DNA of 64,000 nt from Microvirga sp. VF16 (GCF_016864375.1 NZ_CP069354.1:2253501-2317500), one strand, 5' to 3'. Counted from the first letter of the stretch, positions 51,993-61,992 are shown. Program-made: numbers and translations. The notes: generated from the letters alone by a model not told the origin.

Positions 51993-53105
51993 CTAGTGGC
52001 CGTGATCCGGCAGTGCGGCATGTCTCGTTTCCTGTGGCATTCGCTTCCCGCGGCCACCTCCTCGCTTAGACCGGGTAGGCAGTAGGGTCAGTGCCGCCAC
52101 CGTTCTCTCGAGAGCGAGGCGAGCGTCTCGTTCCGTGTCCCAAGTCGAGCAGTGCTCCGTCCTGCGTCGGCCCGCAACGAGGTATTCGACGCTGTGACGC
52201 CTGCCCGGGACATACCGGAGCATCTCCGTCCGTCCCTCAAAATGACAGGTCCATTCGTCTTGGGAGGCCCGGATCCAGGCACGAGTTAATTGAAGTCCTT
52301 CCAAGGCTTGGCGGAAGTCCGCTGCGCTCTGGTACCGTCGATCTGGATTTTTGGAACACGCGCGGTTGAGGATCAACTTGAGGCTGCGGGGCACCCATTC
52401 TCTGTGGCCGATGCGGCCAGGAACGTCCCCGTTGGCGATGTCTCGGGTGAAGGAGACATCGTCTCTCCATGCGTGGCCCCAACCTGCCATGTTGTTGACC
52501 GCCCGTAGGAGGGTGAGTCCCGCAGCATACACGTCACTGCGGGGTGAGAACTCGTAGCCGCTCACCGCCTCGGGAGAGGCATGGGGGCGGTAGAAGCCAT
52601 CCATGACCCTGATGCCTGTGGGCGTGTGGATCGCGGTACCGAAATCGGACAGTTTGGCCGTTCGGGGAGCCAGCATGATGTTGCCGGGCTTCACGTCCCG
52701 GTGCACGAAACCCTTGGCGTGAGCCTGTTCCAGGGCAAACAGGATCTGTTTCACGTAGGTGACGGCATCGACGACGGGGACGAACTCCCGCAGCAACCGA
52801 TCACCGAGGGAGCCGCCCTCGATGTATTCCATCTCGATCAGGACGGAGCCGTCGAAGACGTCGGCGGTACGGATCCTCACCACGTGATCATGGCCGCAGA
52901 GGCTCATGGCCTGGGCTTCCACGACGGCCTTATGGGACTCGGGGTCCTCGACGAGGATCACCTTCAGGGCGGAAACCTGTTGCAGGTTCCGATTGAAGAC
53001 CTGGAAGACCTGGCCGAAGTGCCCGCGCCCGAGGAACCGCTGCACCTCGTACTTGTTCAGGACCAATTGGCCCGGCTGGAGAAGCGGCGCGGTGAGTTCA
53101 GCCAT
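51993..53105 (-). CDS. Hanks-type Ser/Thr protein kinase
   Basis: A 370-residue soluble kinase. The Gly loop is FLGRGHFGQVF, the ATP lysine K48 (ALKVI), helix-C Glu63, the catalytic loop HRDVKPGN (H135-N142), the metal-binding DFG (154-156), and SPEAV replaces the usual APE. All catalytic residues are present. After the kinase domain (to about 280) a 90-residue C-terminal part (WTCHFEGRTEMLRYV, HSVEYLVAGRRR) is unrecognised. No TM helix is seen. Its start overlaps the preceding gene by 8 bp, so the two are translationally coupled and may act together. Confidence 0.93.
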   Translation of the reverse strand: MAELTAPLLQPGQLVLNKYEVQRFLGRGHFGQVFQVFNRNLQQVSALKVILVEDPESHKAVVEAQAMSLCGHDHVVRIRTADVFDGSVLIEMEYIEGGSLGDRLLREFVPVVDAVTYVKQILFALEQAHAKGFVHRDVKPGNIMLAPRTAKLSDFGTAIHTPTGIRVMDGFYRPHASPEAVSGYEFSPRSDVYAAGLTLLRAVNNMAGWGHAWRDDVSFTRDIANGDVPGRIGHREWVPRSLKLILNRACSKNPDRRYQSAADFRQALEGLQLTRAWIRASQDEWTCHFEGRTEMLRYVPGRRHSVEYLVAGRRRTEHCSTWDTERDARLALERTVAALTLLPTRSKRGGGRGKRMPQETRHAALPDHGH

Positions 53106-53547
53106 CGAGCACCATCCATGCGCTCAGGGCCGCCAGCTTTGCGTCCCTGTCCCAATTGTCCGGCCGTCCCTTGATGGTGTCGCAGGCATCTAATCTGTCA
53201 CCACTGAAGCCGAGAGCCTTCTTGGAGAAGGAGGCCGTGGTGAACTGATCGATGGCCAGTCCGCGCTCATGCGCGACGAGGTTCAGGATACCGAAGGGAA
53301 AGCAGAGATAGGCGACCTGGTCGGCGCTCTTGGCATTGAGCGTCAGTCGGTATGCAATCCGCGGCGAGGGAACCCTGTCGATGATCTCTCCGAGGACCTG
53401 CTTGAAGTAGTTGGCGAGCTCCGGGCGCGGCTGGTCCGGGTTGAACCGCTGCCGTCCCAAGTCCCGGAATTCCGGTGCGGTCCGCGTCCCGTCAAGGACA
53501 CACGACCAGATGGCGCCCTTGCTGATGTTAAATCCAATTGCAGTCAC
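53098..53547 (-). CDS. Unrecognised protein, possible RNase H-like fold, coupled to the kinase
   Basis: A 149-residue protein starting at a GTG at 53547 (VTAIGFNISKGAIWSCVLDG), after GGCGAGGA. The opening strand-turn-strand, the central strand-helix order, and a closing DNWDRDAKLAALSAWMVL resemble RuvC/RNase H-like or DUF3010-type proteins, in which the last Asp and helix help form the site. The first-strand acid is Asn7, so nuclease activity is doubtful. It overlaps the kinase gene and is likely its partner or substrate. The fold call is inference from pattern only. Confidence 0.5.
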   Translation of the reverse strand: MTAIGFNISKGAIWSCVLDGTRTAPEFRDLGRQRFNPDQPRPELANYFKQVLGEIIDRVPSPRIAYRLTLNAKSADQVAYLCFPFGILNLVAHERGLAIDQFTTASFSKKALGFSGDRLDACDTIKGRPDNWDRDAKLAALSAWMVLDG

Positions 53548-53715
53548 GAGTGGTCCTCGCCGATCCCGTGTCTGCACCGCGCCATTCGCTGGCCCATGCC
53601 TTGCGCAGTGACGGGTGTCGGTCTTCTTATCGCGTCGTCGGATCGTCCGGCGGCATCCGGCTGCATAGCCCGCGCCCGATGCGGAGATCCGCTCGCGATT
53701 TCGGTTTCTGAAGGG

Positions 53716-53734
53716 CCGCCGCTGTGGGCGGCGG
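53716..53734. repeat. Palindromic element, copy 1
   Basis: CCGCCGC (53716-53722) pairs with GCGGCGG (53728-53734) around TGTGG, followed by ACTGG. It is closely similar to the hairpin at 53801-53826. Confidence 0.6.
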
Positions 53735-53800
53735 ACTGGCCGGGTCATTCAGATAGGGCTGTCGGGGTGAGACTACTCCGACCATCTGCCTATCTTCATT

Positions 53801-53826
53801 AGTCCGCCGCTGAGGTGCGGCGGACT
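53801..53826. terminator. Palindromic element, copy 2; possible nrdJ 3' hairpin
   Basis: AGTCCGCCGC (53801-53810) pairs perfectly with GCGGCGGACT (53817-53826) around TGAGGT. It lies 82 bp past the nrdJ stop and could end or stabilise that message, though no T-tract follows. The near-copy at 53716 suggests a repeated palindromic element instead. Confidence 0.5.
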
Positions 53827-53907
53827 GATGGGATATTTGAGGGCGCACTATGGGTTAATCTGACCAACCTTTGGGTGCATCCTCACTGACCTCCGGGGCT
53901 CCTTATT

Positions 53908-56900
53908 TTAAGAGCACCCTGTAGTAGAACCGCAGGTATCGCACTTCAAGCAGGTCCCGTTCCGCACCAGCGTGAAGTTGGCGCATTCGGGGCAGGCTTC
54001 GCCGACATAGCCCTTCATCTTGGCCTCGGCGCGCTTGTCGGCAATCGACGGGGCCGGGGCTGCGAAGGCGAGCTTGGACATTTCGGCTTCGCCGACCTTC
54101 TCCTCCACCTGCACCGCGGGCTGAGCCAGTTCACCCTTCAACGCATTCGCGCCGACGGTGACGGCCGCTGTGCGCTGGATAGCGCCTGTGCCGCTGGCAC
54201 CGGCGCCGCCGGGGATCAGCATGAGGCGGTCGACGGTGCCGCGGGTGAAGCCGCGGGAGACGACGGCCGTGGCGGGGGCGGGCTCCGGTGCCTTCGACTG
54301 GGCTTCGCCCGAGCCGATGGTGGTGGGGCCTGCTTCCGACGGATCGACGTGGGCGAGGTCGTTGCGGGAGAGATACGAGACCGCGAGTTCACGGAACACG
54401 TAGTCGAGGATCGAGGTCGCGGACTTGATGCGCTCGTTGCCCTGGACGAAGCCGGCCGGCTCGAAGCGCGTGAAGGTGAAGGCCTCCACGTATTCCTCCA
54501 GCGGCACGCCGTATTGCAGGCCGAGCGAGATCGCGATGGCGAAGTTGTTCATCATCGCCCGGAAGGCGGCGCCTTCCTTGTGCATGTCGATGAAGATCTC
54601 GCCGAGGCGTCCATCGTCGTATTCGCCGGTGCGCAGATACACCTTGTGGCCGCCGACGACGGCCTTCTGGGTGTAGCCCTTGCGGCGGTCGGGCATCTTC
54701 TCGCGGTCGCGCAGGGCCACGACGCGCTCGACGATTTTTTCGACGATCTTCTCCGACACATGCGCAGCCTTCGCGGCGGCGGGGAGGGCGGCGACGTGCT
54801 CGGCGGTGTCCTCCGCATCCTCGTCCTCATCGGCGATGAGGGCGGAGTTCAGCGGCTGCGAGAGCTTGGAGCCGTCGCGGTAGAGGGCGTTCGCCTTCAG
54901 CGCCAGCTTCCAGGACAGCATGTAGGCGTTCTTGCAATCCTCGACGGTGGCGTCGTTCGGCATGTTGATGGTCTTGGAGATCGCGCCCGAGATGAAGGGC
55001 TGCGACGCCGCCATCATGCGGATGTGGCTCTCGACCGAGAGATAGCGCTTGCCGATCTTGCCGCACGGATTGGCGCAATCGAACACCGCGTAATGCTCAA
55101 CTTTCAGGAACGGCGCGCCTTCCAGCGTCATCGCTCCGCAGATGTGGATGTTCGCGGCCTCGATGTCGGCCTTCGAGAAGCCGAGGAAAGCGAGCAGGTC
55201 GAAGGACGGATCGTTGAGCTTTTCCGCAGGCACTTTGAGCGTGCCGGTGAGGAAGTCCTCGCCGAGAGTCCAGCGGTTGAAGACGAACTTGATGTCGAAG
55301 GCTGAACGGAGGCCCTTCTCCACCGCGTCGATCTTGTCGTCCGAAAAACCCTTCGCGCGAAGCGAGCCGGGATTGATGGCGGGCGCCTGCTTCATGGAGC
55401 CGTGGCCGACCGCATAGGCCTCGATCTCGGCGATCTCGTGCTCGCGATACTTCAAGGCCCGCAAGGCGTCGGGCACGGCCCGGTTGATGATCTTGAAGTA
55501 GCCGCCGCCGGCGAGCTTCTTGAACTTCACGAGCGCGAAGTCGGGCTCGATGCCGGTGGTGTCGCAATCCATCACGAGGCCGATCGTGCCGGTGGGCGCG
55601 ATCACGGTGGCCTGCGCGTTGCGGTAGCCGTTCTTTTCGCCGAGTTCGAGCGCGCGGTCCCAGACCGCCTTCGCATGGATGACGAGGTCTGCATCCGGGC
55701 AGGAGGCGTGATCGAGCGGCACCGGGTTGACGGCAAGGCCCTCGTAGCCGGCCGCCTCGCCATGCGCCGCGCGGCGATGGTTGCGGATCACGCGCAGCAT
55801 GTGCTTCGCGTTGGCCTTGTAATTCGGGAACGGCCCGAGTTCGCCCGCCATCTCGGCCGAGGTGGCATAGGACACGCCGGTCATGATCGCGGTGAGCGCG
55901 CCGCCGAGCGCACGGCCGGCATCGCTGTCATAGGGCAGGCCCATGGTCATGAGCAGGCCGCCGATATTGGCGAAGCCCAGGCCGAGCGTGCGGTACTCGT
56001 AGGAGAGCTGCGCGATCTCCTTCGACGGGAACTGTGCCATCATCACCGAGATCTCGAGCACCACCGTCCAGAGGCGGCAGGCATGCTCGAACGAGTCGGC
56101 GTCGAACTTGTGGTTCTGGCGGTCGAAGAACTGCAGCAGGTTGGCCGAGGCGAGATTGCACGCCGTATCGTCCAGGAACATGTATTCCGAGCACGGGTTC
56201 GACGCCCGGATGCGTCCGCCGGCAGGGCTGGTGTGCCAGTCGTTCATGGTGGTGTTGAAGTGCAGGCCCGGATCGGCGGAGGCCCAGGCGGCGTGGCCGA
56301 TCTGCTCCCACAGGTCGCGCGCCTTCAGGGTCTTCAGGACCTTGCCGTCCTTGCGCGCCTTGAGGTGCCAGTCGGCATCGGTCTCGACGGCGCGGAGGAA
56401 GTCGTCCGTCAGAGAGACGGAGTTGTTGGAGTTCTGGCCGGAGACCGTGAGGTAGGCATCCGAATCCCAATCGGTGTCGTAGATCGGGAAGTCGATGTCG
56501 GTGTAGCCCTGACGCGCGAACTGGATGACGCGCTTGATGTAGTTGTCCGGGATCATGACCCGGCGCGCCAGCTTGATCTCCTTCTTCAGGGCCGGGTTCT
56601 TCTCCGGATCGAAGCAGGCATCGCCTTCGGCCTCGCAGTTCACGCAGGCCTTCATGATGGCCTTGAGGTGCTTGTTGCCGAGCTTGGAGCCGGTCACGAG
56701 CGCCGCAACCTTCTGCTCCTCCTTCACCTTCCAGTCGATGTAGCTCTCGATGTCCGGGTGATCGACGTCGACCACGACCATCTTCGCCGCGCGGCGGGTG
56801 GTGCCGCCCGACTTGATCGCGCCGGCGGCGCGGTCGCCGATCTTGAGGAAGGACATCAGGCCGGAGGAGCGGCCGCCGCCGGAGAGCTTTTCACCCTCGC

Positions 56901-57618
56901 CGCGCAGCTTGGAGAAGTTGGAGCCGGTGCCGGAGCCGTACTTGAACAGGCGCGCCTCGCGGACCCACAGGTCCATGATGCCGCCCTCGTTCACCAGATC
57001 GTCCTCGACGCCCTGGATGAAGCAGGCATGCGGCTGCGGGTGCTCGTAGGCCGACTTCGACTTCGTCAGCTTGCCGGTCTTGTAGTCGACATAGAAGTGG
57101 CCCTGGCCGGGGCCGTCGATGCCATAGGCCCAGTGCAGGCCGGTGTTGAACCATTGCGGCGAGTTCGGCGCCACCATCTGGTTGGCGAGCATGTAGCGCA
57201 GCTCGTCATAGAAGGCCTGGGCGTCCTCCTCGGAGGAGAAATAGCCGCCCTTCCAGCCCCAATAGGTCCAGCAGCCGGCGAGGCGGTCGAAGACCTGCTT
57301 GGAGGAAATCTCGGAGCCGAAGCGCTGATCCTCGGGGAGGGAGCCAAGCGCCGCCTCGTCGGGAACGGAGCGCCACAGCCAGGAGGGAACGTCGTTCTCC
57401 TCGACCTTCTTCAGCTTGGCAGGCACCCCGGCCTTGCGGAAATACTTCTGGGCCAGCACGTCGGAGGCCACCTGGCTCCAGGTCTCCGGCACCTCGATGT
57501 TCTCGAGTTTGAAGACGACCGAGCCATCCGGATTGCGGATCTCGCTCGTGGCGAGCCGGAAGGCGAGGGAGGAATAAGGCGATTGGCCAGTTTTCGTATA
57601 ACGCCGCTCGATCCGCAT
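53908..57618 (-). CDS. nrdJ: Adenosylcobalamin-dependent (class II) ribonucleotide reductase
   Basis: A 1236-residue class II reductase that makes all dNTP precursors using B12 rather than oxygen. Visible landmarks are [51 protein letters not shown] with the Asn/Cys/Glu active-site trio, [20 protein letters not shown], and a C-terminal zinc-ribbon-like [26 protein letters not shown] that holds the redox cysteines. The long form is typical of alphaproteobacteria. The ATG at 57618 ([11 protein letters not shown]) was chosen; the frame continues to 57732. Tandem NrdR boxes lie about 280-330 bp upstream. Confidence 0.97.
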   Translation of the reverse strand: MRIERRYTKTGQSPYSSLAFRLATSEIRNPDGSVVFKLENIEVPETWSQVASDVLAQKYFRKAGVPAKLKKVEENDVPSWLWRSVPDEAALGSLPEDQRFGSEISSKQVFDRLAGCWTYWGWKGGYFSSEEDAQAFYDELRYMLANQMVAPNSPQWFNTGLHWAYGIDGPGQGHFYVDYKTGKLTKSKSAYEHPQPHACFIQGVEDDLVNEGGIMDLWVREARLFKYGSGTGSNFSKLRGEGEKLSGGGRSSGLMSFLKIGDRAAGAIKSGGTTRRAAKMVVVDVDHPDIESYIDWKVKEEQKVAALVTGSKLGNKHLKAIMKACVNCEAEGDACFDPEKNPALKKEIKLARRVMIPDNYIKRVIQFARQGYTDIDFPIYDTDWDSDAYLTVSGQNSNNSVSLTDDFLRAVETDADWHLKARKDGKVLKTLKARDLWEQIGHAAWASADPGLHFNTTMNDWHTSPAGGRIRASNPCSEYMFLDDTACNLASANLLQFFDRQNHKFDADSFEHACRLWTVVLEISVMMAQFPSKEIAQLSYEYRTLGLGFANIGGLLMTMGLPYDSDAGRALGGALTAIMTGVSYATSAEMAGELGPFPNYKANAKHMLRVIRNHRRAAHGEAAGYEGLAVNPVPLDHASCPDADLVIHAKAVWDRALELGEKNGYRNAQATVIAPTGTIGLVMDCDTTGIEPDFALVKFKKLAGGGYFKIINRAVPDALRALKYREHEIAEIEAYAVGHGSMKQAPAINPGSLRAKGFSDDKIDAVEKGLRSAFDIKFVFNRWTLGEDFLTGTLKVPAEKLNDPSFDLLAFLGFSKADIEAANIHICGAMTLEGAPFLKVEHYAVFDCANPCGKIGKRYLSVESHIRMMAASQPFISGAISKTINMPNDATVEDCKNAYMLSWKLALKANALYRDGSKLSQPLNSALIADEDEDAEDTAEHVAALPAAAKAAHVSEKIVEKIVERVVALRDREKMPDRRKGYTQKAVVGGHKVYLRTGEYDDGRLGEIFIDMHKEGAAFRAMMNNFAIAISLGLQYGVPLEEYVEAFTFTRFEPAGFVQGNERIKSATSILDYVFRELAVSYLSRNDLAHVDPSEAGPTTIGSGEAQSKAPEPAPATAVVSRGFTRGTVDRLMLIPGGAGASGTGAIQRTAAVTVGANALKGELAQPAVQVEEKVGEAEMSKLAFAAPAPSIADKRAEAKMKGYVGEACPECANFTLVRNGTCLKCDTCGSTTGCS

Positions 57619-57637
57619 AATCAGATTCCCAAGTATT

Positions 57638-57653
57638 GGGGACAAGCGTCCCC
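57638..57653 (-). promoter_or_regulatory. Small hairpin just upstream of the nrdJ start
   Basis: GGGGAC (57638-57643) pairs with GTCCCC (57648-57653) around a 4-base loop, 20 bp before the nrdJ ATG. It may affect ribosome access; no riboswitch consensus was recognised in the leader. Confidence 0.35.
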
Positions 57654-57898
57654 ATGGCCGCGATTTGCCCCGCAGCTCATCAGCCCAAATTATTGTTCGA
57701 CGCCCCAACGACCCGTTCTTTCGGATCGCCACACGTAACCGCCCGAGTTACGGCCTCCTCCAGACGCCACAGGTCGCGCGGCAATCATGTTGCCACGGAG
57801 CTCTGACGCTTACTCTGGGGAGTGTCCGACCGCCCTTTTCAGGTCAGTCGCCGGTCTCTGATCGGTACCCCGGCAAGCTAGTCGTGTTGCGAGCCTTA

Positions 57899-57945
57899 CG
57901 TCAAGAACTTGTGTCGTGGCTCACGGTTCCAACTATATATAGTGG
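57899..57945 (-). promoter_or_regulatory. Tandem NrdR boxes overlapping a likely nrdJ promoter
   Basis: CTATATATAG (57933-57942) is a perfect match to the core of the NrdR box (CWATATATWG), and CAAGAACTTG followed by TGT (57902-57914) is a weaker second box. Their cores start exactly 31 bp apart, the spacing NrdR needs. On the minus strand TTGACG (57904-57899) overlaps the second box and is followed 17 bp later by CTAGCT, a plausible promoter. NrdR with dATP would repress nrdJ. Confidence 0.8.
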
Positions 57946-58282
57946 AAGATTGTTAAGAATGTGGAAAAGTAGCTAAGCCTCAGAGACTCCTTTGAGAATC
58001 CTTTCAGGGGTTTCGCTGCGGCCACGCTTCGCCGGCTCAAGGTCGCCTCGAAATGGCGATAGATGTTGTGCCGGCGCATCAATCGGTGGCGTCCGTGCCC
58101 TGGCCTCTGAAAGGTCCGTCCCGAGCCCCAAAACGGCCTGAATGCGGGAGTTTTGCCCTGCGGCGATTGCGAGGTACCGAATCCGAGAATCAGTTGCGGG
58201 TTTTCGCGACTCAGAAGGCTGGACTTCGCCTCCTGCTCCGGCCATATTCCGCGCAACTTCAGGAACCCCTTCGGCGGTAGTG
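57946..58282. other. Intergenic region between nrdJ promoter and NDUFA12 gene
   Basis: This stretch of about 337 bp holds no convincing gene. It should contain the promoter for the complex I gene at 58283, which I could not resolve. Confidence 0.4.
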
Positions 58283-58696
58283 ATGAAAGAGTTTTTGGCC
58301 CAGTTTTTTACTTGGTGGAATGGACAGACCCTCGGCACGCGATTCTTCACCTGGCGCAAGGGGCAGTTCGTGGGTGAGGACGAGTTCGGCAACAAGTACT
58401 ACCGCTATACGCAGCCCATTCCGATCGATTCGAATGTGGGCGCCGAGCGCCGCTGGGTTATCTATAACGGCTACGCCGATGCCTCGAAGGTCCCACCCGG
58501 CTGGCGGGCCTGGCTGTGCCATAACGGCGATGTCGCTCCGAGCGAAGAGACCTACAGGGCGTATGCCTGGGAAAAGCCCTTTGTGCCCAACATGACCGGC
58601 ACCGCCCAAGCCTATCGTCCGCAGGGCTCCAGCCTCTCGACCGGAAAGCGCCCGTCCGCTACCGGCGATTACGTGCCTTGGACGCCGGGGGAGTAA
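58283..58696 (+). CDS. NDUFA12-type NADH:ubiquinone oxidoreductase accessory subunit
   Basis: A 137-residue protein of the NDUFA12 (17.2 kDa, B17.2) family. GTRFFTWRKGQFVGEDEFGN, KYYRYTQPIPIDSN, RRWVIYNGYADASKVPPGW and WEKPFVPNMTGTAQAYRP are the family blocks. In alphaproteobacteria this is a supernumerary complex I subunit at the matrix/cytoplasm side. It is encoded away from the nuo operon, as usual. The ATG at 58283 (MKEFLAQFFTWWNG) fits the family N-terminus. Confidence 0.95.
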   Translation: MKEFLAQFFTWWNGQTLGTRFFTWRKGQFVGEDEFGNKYYRYTQPIPIDSNVGAERRWVIYNGYADASKVPPGWRAWLCHNGDVAPSEETYRAYAWEKPFVPNMTGTAQAYRPQGSSLSTGKRPSATGDYVPWTPGE

Positions 58697-58726
58697 GGCC
58701 TCTAAAGGCCTTTCTTCTGCGAGCTT

Positions 58727-58954
58727 ATGCTGAAACGTACCCAGCCCCGCACCTGCATCGAATGCGGCCTCGCTTATGGCCATCCCGATTTCGGCTACCA
58801 TTACGGCCGAATCGAGAACGGTCCCGCCTATTGGTCGGATCGCGGAATCCTGTGCTCCCATGCCTGCTCCGTCGCCCATTTCGAGCGGCGCGAGAAGGAG
58901 GGAGATCCGATGAAGGAACCGGCTCCGAATCCTTTGGAGCAGGACTGGTCCTAA
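58727..58954 (+). CDS. Small CxxC-type protein, unrecognised
   Basis: A 75-residue protein with CIECG near the start and LCSHACSVAHFERRE later, a likely zinc finger of the Cys4 or Cys3His kind. It follows the complex I gene by 30 bp on the same strand and may share its message. The start ATG at 58727 has no strong ribosome site, which is common within operons. Function unknown. Confidence 0.6.
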   Translation: MLKRTQPRTCIECGLAYGHPDFGYHYGRIENGPAYWSDRGILCSHACSVAHFERREKEGDPMKEPAPNPLEQDWS

Positions 58955-58986
58955 ACCCGACTGCCGAGCAGTATCATCCCCAGAGC

Positions 58987-59583
58987 TCAGCCCTTCGGAT
59001 GGAAGTAAGACTGCCGTTGCATGACGGCGTCGGTAAACGGGCCGAAGGCCTGGATGACATGGCCCTGCGGCACCTCGATCCCGCGTGCGACGCCTGATCC
59101 CTTCAGAACCCCGCCGCGCTCATCCGGCTCGGGATCGCGATAGGTTCCACCATCGGCCAAGGTGCAGTTCTGACAGCGGATGGGGCCAAGGATCTGGGCA
59201 CCGCGGCCGATTCGGTTCGACAGGATGAGCGAGCCTCCGCCGAGGAGACGGACGCCATCCTCGATGTCTATGGTCTCGCCGGCACCGGCCTTGATGGTAA
59301 AGCCTCCTTCCTCGCCAACTTCTGCTTCGTTGCCAATTATCACCGATCCGCCCAACGCAACGATGCGGGTTCCGGGAAAGAGATGCGTTCCCCGACCGAT
59401 GGCGATGCTCCCGCCTGCCGAGATCTGGAGAATCACGTTGGGCCAGAGGACGATGTCCTCCGCGAGCCGCACATCGCCTGAGACCAGCACCGAGCCTGGA
59501 TCCGGCACCAGAATCCCACGTCGGGCGAGGGCAATCGTTTCATCGCGTGAGAGGAACCCGAGATGGTTGCGAGCGTCATCCAT
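58987..59583 (-). CDS. Left-handed beta-helix (hexapeptide repeat) protein
   Basis: A 198-residue protein with hexapeptide-like repeats from about residue 35 to 150: GDVRLAEDIVLWPNVILQIS, AIGRGTHLFPGTRIVALGG, VIIGNEAEVGEEGGFTIKAG, LLGGGSLILSNRIGRGAQI. The shape is that of a trimeric beta-helix acyltransferase, but no catalytic His signature is evident. It may be a sugar-nucleotide or carbonic-anhydrase-like relative of unknown activity. It converges with the small CxxC gene. Confidence 0.65.
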   Translation of the reverse strand: MDDARNHLGFLSRDETIALARRGILVPDPGSVLVSGDVRLAEDIVLWPNVILQISAGGSIAIGRGTHLFPGTRIVALGGSVIIGNEAEVGEEGGFTIKAGAGETIDIEDGVRLLGGGSLILSNRIGRGAQILGPIRCQNCTLADGGTYRDPEPDERGGVLKGSGVARGIEVPQGHVIQAFGPFTDAVMQRQSYFHPKG

Positions 59584-59766
59584 GTCGCTGCTTGCTTTCT
59601 CTGCCGGAGCATCATGAAGCCAAGCTTAGCAACTTGACCTCAAAGTATCATCTTTCCCGGCTTGCCCTTTTTCCATCATGGTTCGCGTGTTATCGCGTTG
59701 CCGGGACAAGGGGTTGCGGCCAGACAGGCCGGACAAGAACCGCCAATCGAACTTGGCTTAGGTAAG

Positions 59767-60378
59767 ATGATGAAATTCGGATGGACGCGGGCGGCTTTCG
59801 TGCTCGCATCGGTAATCGGCAGCCTTGGTACGGCTCAGGCGGACCGGATCAAGAATCCGACTGCCGTCTTCTCGGGCCTCGACAAGATCACCGGGCGCAT
59901 CGTGTCGTTCGAGGTCGGAATTGACGAGACCGTCCAGTTCGGCGCGTTGCAGATGACGCCGCGGGTCTGCTTCACCAAGCCGCCGACGGAAACGCCGAAC
60001 ACCACCTCCTTCATCGAGGTGGACGAGCCCGGCACCGACGGAAAGACCAAGCGTGTCTTCTCCGGCTGGCTGTTTGCCGCGAGCCCCGGCCTGCACGGCC
60101 TGGAGCACCCGGTTTACGACATCTGGCTCGTCGACTGCAAAGGCGGCACGGAGATCATCACTGAGCCGAAGGAGCTGCCCGAGGAATTGCCGCCGATTCA
60201 GGATACGGCACGGGCTCCGAGCGAGACAGGACGGCCGGGCGATATCATGGCGCCGACCGATACCACGGCACCGCGCCCGCCTGCCGTCGAGACGGAGCCA
60301 CTGCGTCAGCCCGCGCCTCAGCAGCGGCAGCCGGTTCGGCGCCCGGCTCCCGCGCCGCTCATCAATACGGATCGCTGA
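59767..60378 (+). CDS. DUF2155 domain protein, exported
   Basis: A 203-residue protein with a signal peptide (FGWTRAAFVLASVIGSLGTA, cleavage near AQA). The DUF2155 domain follows: VFSGLDKITGRIVSFEVGID, VQFGALQMTPRVCFTKPPTE, SFIEVDE and FSGWLFAASPGLHGLEHPVY, plus DIWLVDC with the second cysteine. The C-terminal 60 residues are Pro/Gln-rich. The family is alphaproteobacterial and regularly found next to aat. Function unknown, probably in the envelope. Confidence 0.88.
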   Translation: MMKFGWTRAAFVLASVIGSLGTAQADRIKNPTAVFSGLDKITGRIVSFEVGIDETVQFGALQMTPRVCFTKPPTETPNTTSFIEVDEPGTDGKTKRVFSGWLFAASPGLHGLEHPVYDIWLVDCKGGTEIITEPKELPEELPPIQDTARAPSETGRPGDIMAPTDTTAPRPPAVETEPLRQPAPQQRQPVRRPAPAPLINTDR

Positions 60379-60380
60379 AT

Positions 60381-61052
60381 TCAAGCCGTGATGGCGGTGA
60401 GGGCGTCCTCGCCGCTGACAATCTTGCCTCGGGGCCAGGAATCCCAATTGGCACCATGCTCCATGGCATTGCGCAGCATCTGCTTGTAGGTGCGCCTGGG
60501 CACTTCGACCGCTCCGAACTGCGCCAGGTGCGAGGTTACAAACTGGGTGTCGAGGAGCGAGAACCCGCCCCGGCGCAGGCGCGCCACCAGATGCACGAGG
60601 GCGACCTTGGAGGCGTCCCGTTCCGTATGGAACATACTCTCGCCGAAGAAGGCGCCGTTGAGGCGCACGCCATAGAGGCCGCCGACAAGGCGGTCGTCCC
60701 GATAGACTTCTACCGTATGGCAATAGCCGGCATCAAAGAGCTCGCCATAGAGCTCGCGGATGCGCCGGCTGATCCAGGTCTTTTCACGATCGACGCCGGG
60801 CGCGGCGCAGCCGGCCACGACCCCGTCGAAATCCCGGTCGACCCAGACCTGGAACTGATCCGAGCGGACGGTGCGCGCCAGCCGCTTGGAGATGTGAAAA
60901 TCATCGAGGGGTATGATCCCTCGCTCGCGCGGCTCGACCCAGAACAGCGAAGGGTCGTCCGCATCCTCTGCCATAGGAAAGATGCCAGCCGCATAGGCTT
61001 TCAGAAGAATGTCAGGAGTGATGTCGATTGCGTGGTCAGACGCATGGCTCAT
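60381..61052 (-). CDS. aat: Leucyl/phenylalanyl-tRNA--protein transferase
   Basis: A 223-residue L/F transferase. [60 protein letters not shown] and [20 protein letters not shown] are the conserved blocks. It adds Leu or Phe to N-terminal Arg or Lys of proteins in the N-degron pathway. It converges with the DUF2155 gene, 2 bp between stops. The ATG at 61052 ([14 protein letters not shown]) was chosen over the open frame to 61115. Confidence 0.95.
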   Translation of the reverse strand: MSHASDHAIDITPDILLKAYAAGIFPMAEDADDPSLFWVEPRERGIIPLDDFHISKRLARTVRSDQFQVWVDRDFDGVVAGCAAPGVDREKTWISRRIRELYGELFDAGYCHTVEVYRDDRLVGGLYGVRLNGAFFGESMFHTERDASKVALVHLVARLRRGGFSLLDTQFVTSHLAQFGAVEVPRRTYKQMLRNAMEHGANWDSWPRGKIVSGEDALTAITA

Positions 61053-61130
61053 GCTTGATTTTGTACCAAGGAACGAAGAAGCCGTCCAACGACAGTCCAC
61101 TTTCTGATGCGACAAAGCGACCGGACGAGT

Positions 61131-61877
61131 TCAGGTCCCGGGCTTCGCAAGGCTCCGGATGACAATCTCGTTCCTCCGTCGCGAATAACTTTTCCGCTCG
61201 GAGCCGATGCGGGGAATGTCCCCGCCTTCCTGGGTCAGTAAATCGAGCATCCTTTCCGGATCGTCGAGCGGAATGTCCGGTCGCTGCTCAAGGTATCGAG
61301 GAAGGTCATAAGCCCACCACTCGCTTCGCAGCAGCCGGTCGATCAGCGGCTGCTCGAAGCGATATTTCACGACCTGTGCCGGATTCCCGACGACAATCGC
61401 GTAGGCGGGAACGTCTTTGGCCACGACAGCGCCGGTACCGATGATTGCACCTGTTCCAATCGCGATGCCCGGCAGGATGATCGCCTGGGAGCCGATCCAG
61501 ACATCGTGCCCGATGAGGGTTCTCTCGCCGTAGCCAGCGAAGGTGAGGGGCGGCCTGTAGCTGCGGCTATGGGAATAGAGATTGGTGTAGGGAAATGGAT
61601 GAGACGAGAGCCATTGCTTCGGATGGGCGCTCCCGCGCATGTTTACGTTGTCGCCGATGGAGCAGTATCGCCCGATTGCGGCGTGCTGGATTTCCGTTCG
61701 GGGTGAGATGTAGGAATAGGCGCCGATCTCGGTATCCGATACGTGGCATGAATGGAAAATCTTAACCGGGGCTTCCCAGATCAGGCCATTGCCAATCGTG
61801 CCAGCGAGATCGAGACCGTGTCCGAGCAGGAGGGGCCGAAGTCCTTCCCTCGATACGGTCTTCTTTGCGGCGCTCAT
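61131..61877 (-). CDS. Xenobiotic acyltransferase-like (CatB/Vat type) O-acetyltransferase
   Basis: A 248-residue left-handed beta-helix acetyltransferase. [20 protein letters not shown] and [20 protein letters not shown] give the XAT start. [40 protein letters not shown] and [12 protein letters not shown] are the diagnostic end of CatB/Vat enzymes. The pocket His in SAHP and SSHPF loops may act as base. It could acetylate an antibiotic or a sugar. It lies between accC and aat, breaking an otherwise core gene order, which suggests late insertion. The ATG at 61877 was preferred over TTG at 61883. Confidence 0.85.
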   Translation of the reverse strand: MSAAKKTVSREGLRPLLLGHGLDLAGTIGNGLIWEAPVKIFHSCHVSDTEIGAYSYISPRTEIQHAAIGRYCSIGDNVNMRGSAHPKQWLSSHPFPYTNLYSHSRSYRPPLTFAGYGERTLIGHDVWIGSQAIILPGIAIGTGAIIGTGAVVAKDVPAYAIVVGNPAQVVKYRFEQPLIDRLLRSEWWAYDLPRYLEQRPDIPLDDPERMLDLLTQEGGDIPRIGSERKSYSRRRNEIVIRSLAKPGT

Positions 61878-61992
61878 CGTCAAACGGCCTTCCTAGTAGA
61901 AAGCCGTATCGATACTACATAACGATTTTGCGCGCCACTTGCTTCGGCGCCGGGCAACGGCGCCTCAACGAACACTGCCCGATGTCTGGAAT

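Noticed and set aside
55402..57738. A 778-codon open frame on the plus strand
   Set aside because: It is the antisense of nrdJ, has no family resemblance and follows from the GC-rich codon use of the true gene.
57619..57900. Possible cobalamin riboswitch in the nrdJ leader
   Set aside because: I looked for the B12-box and surrounding consensus and saw none; only a small hairpin near the start codon is clear.
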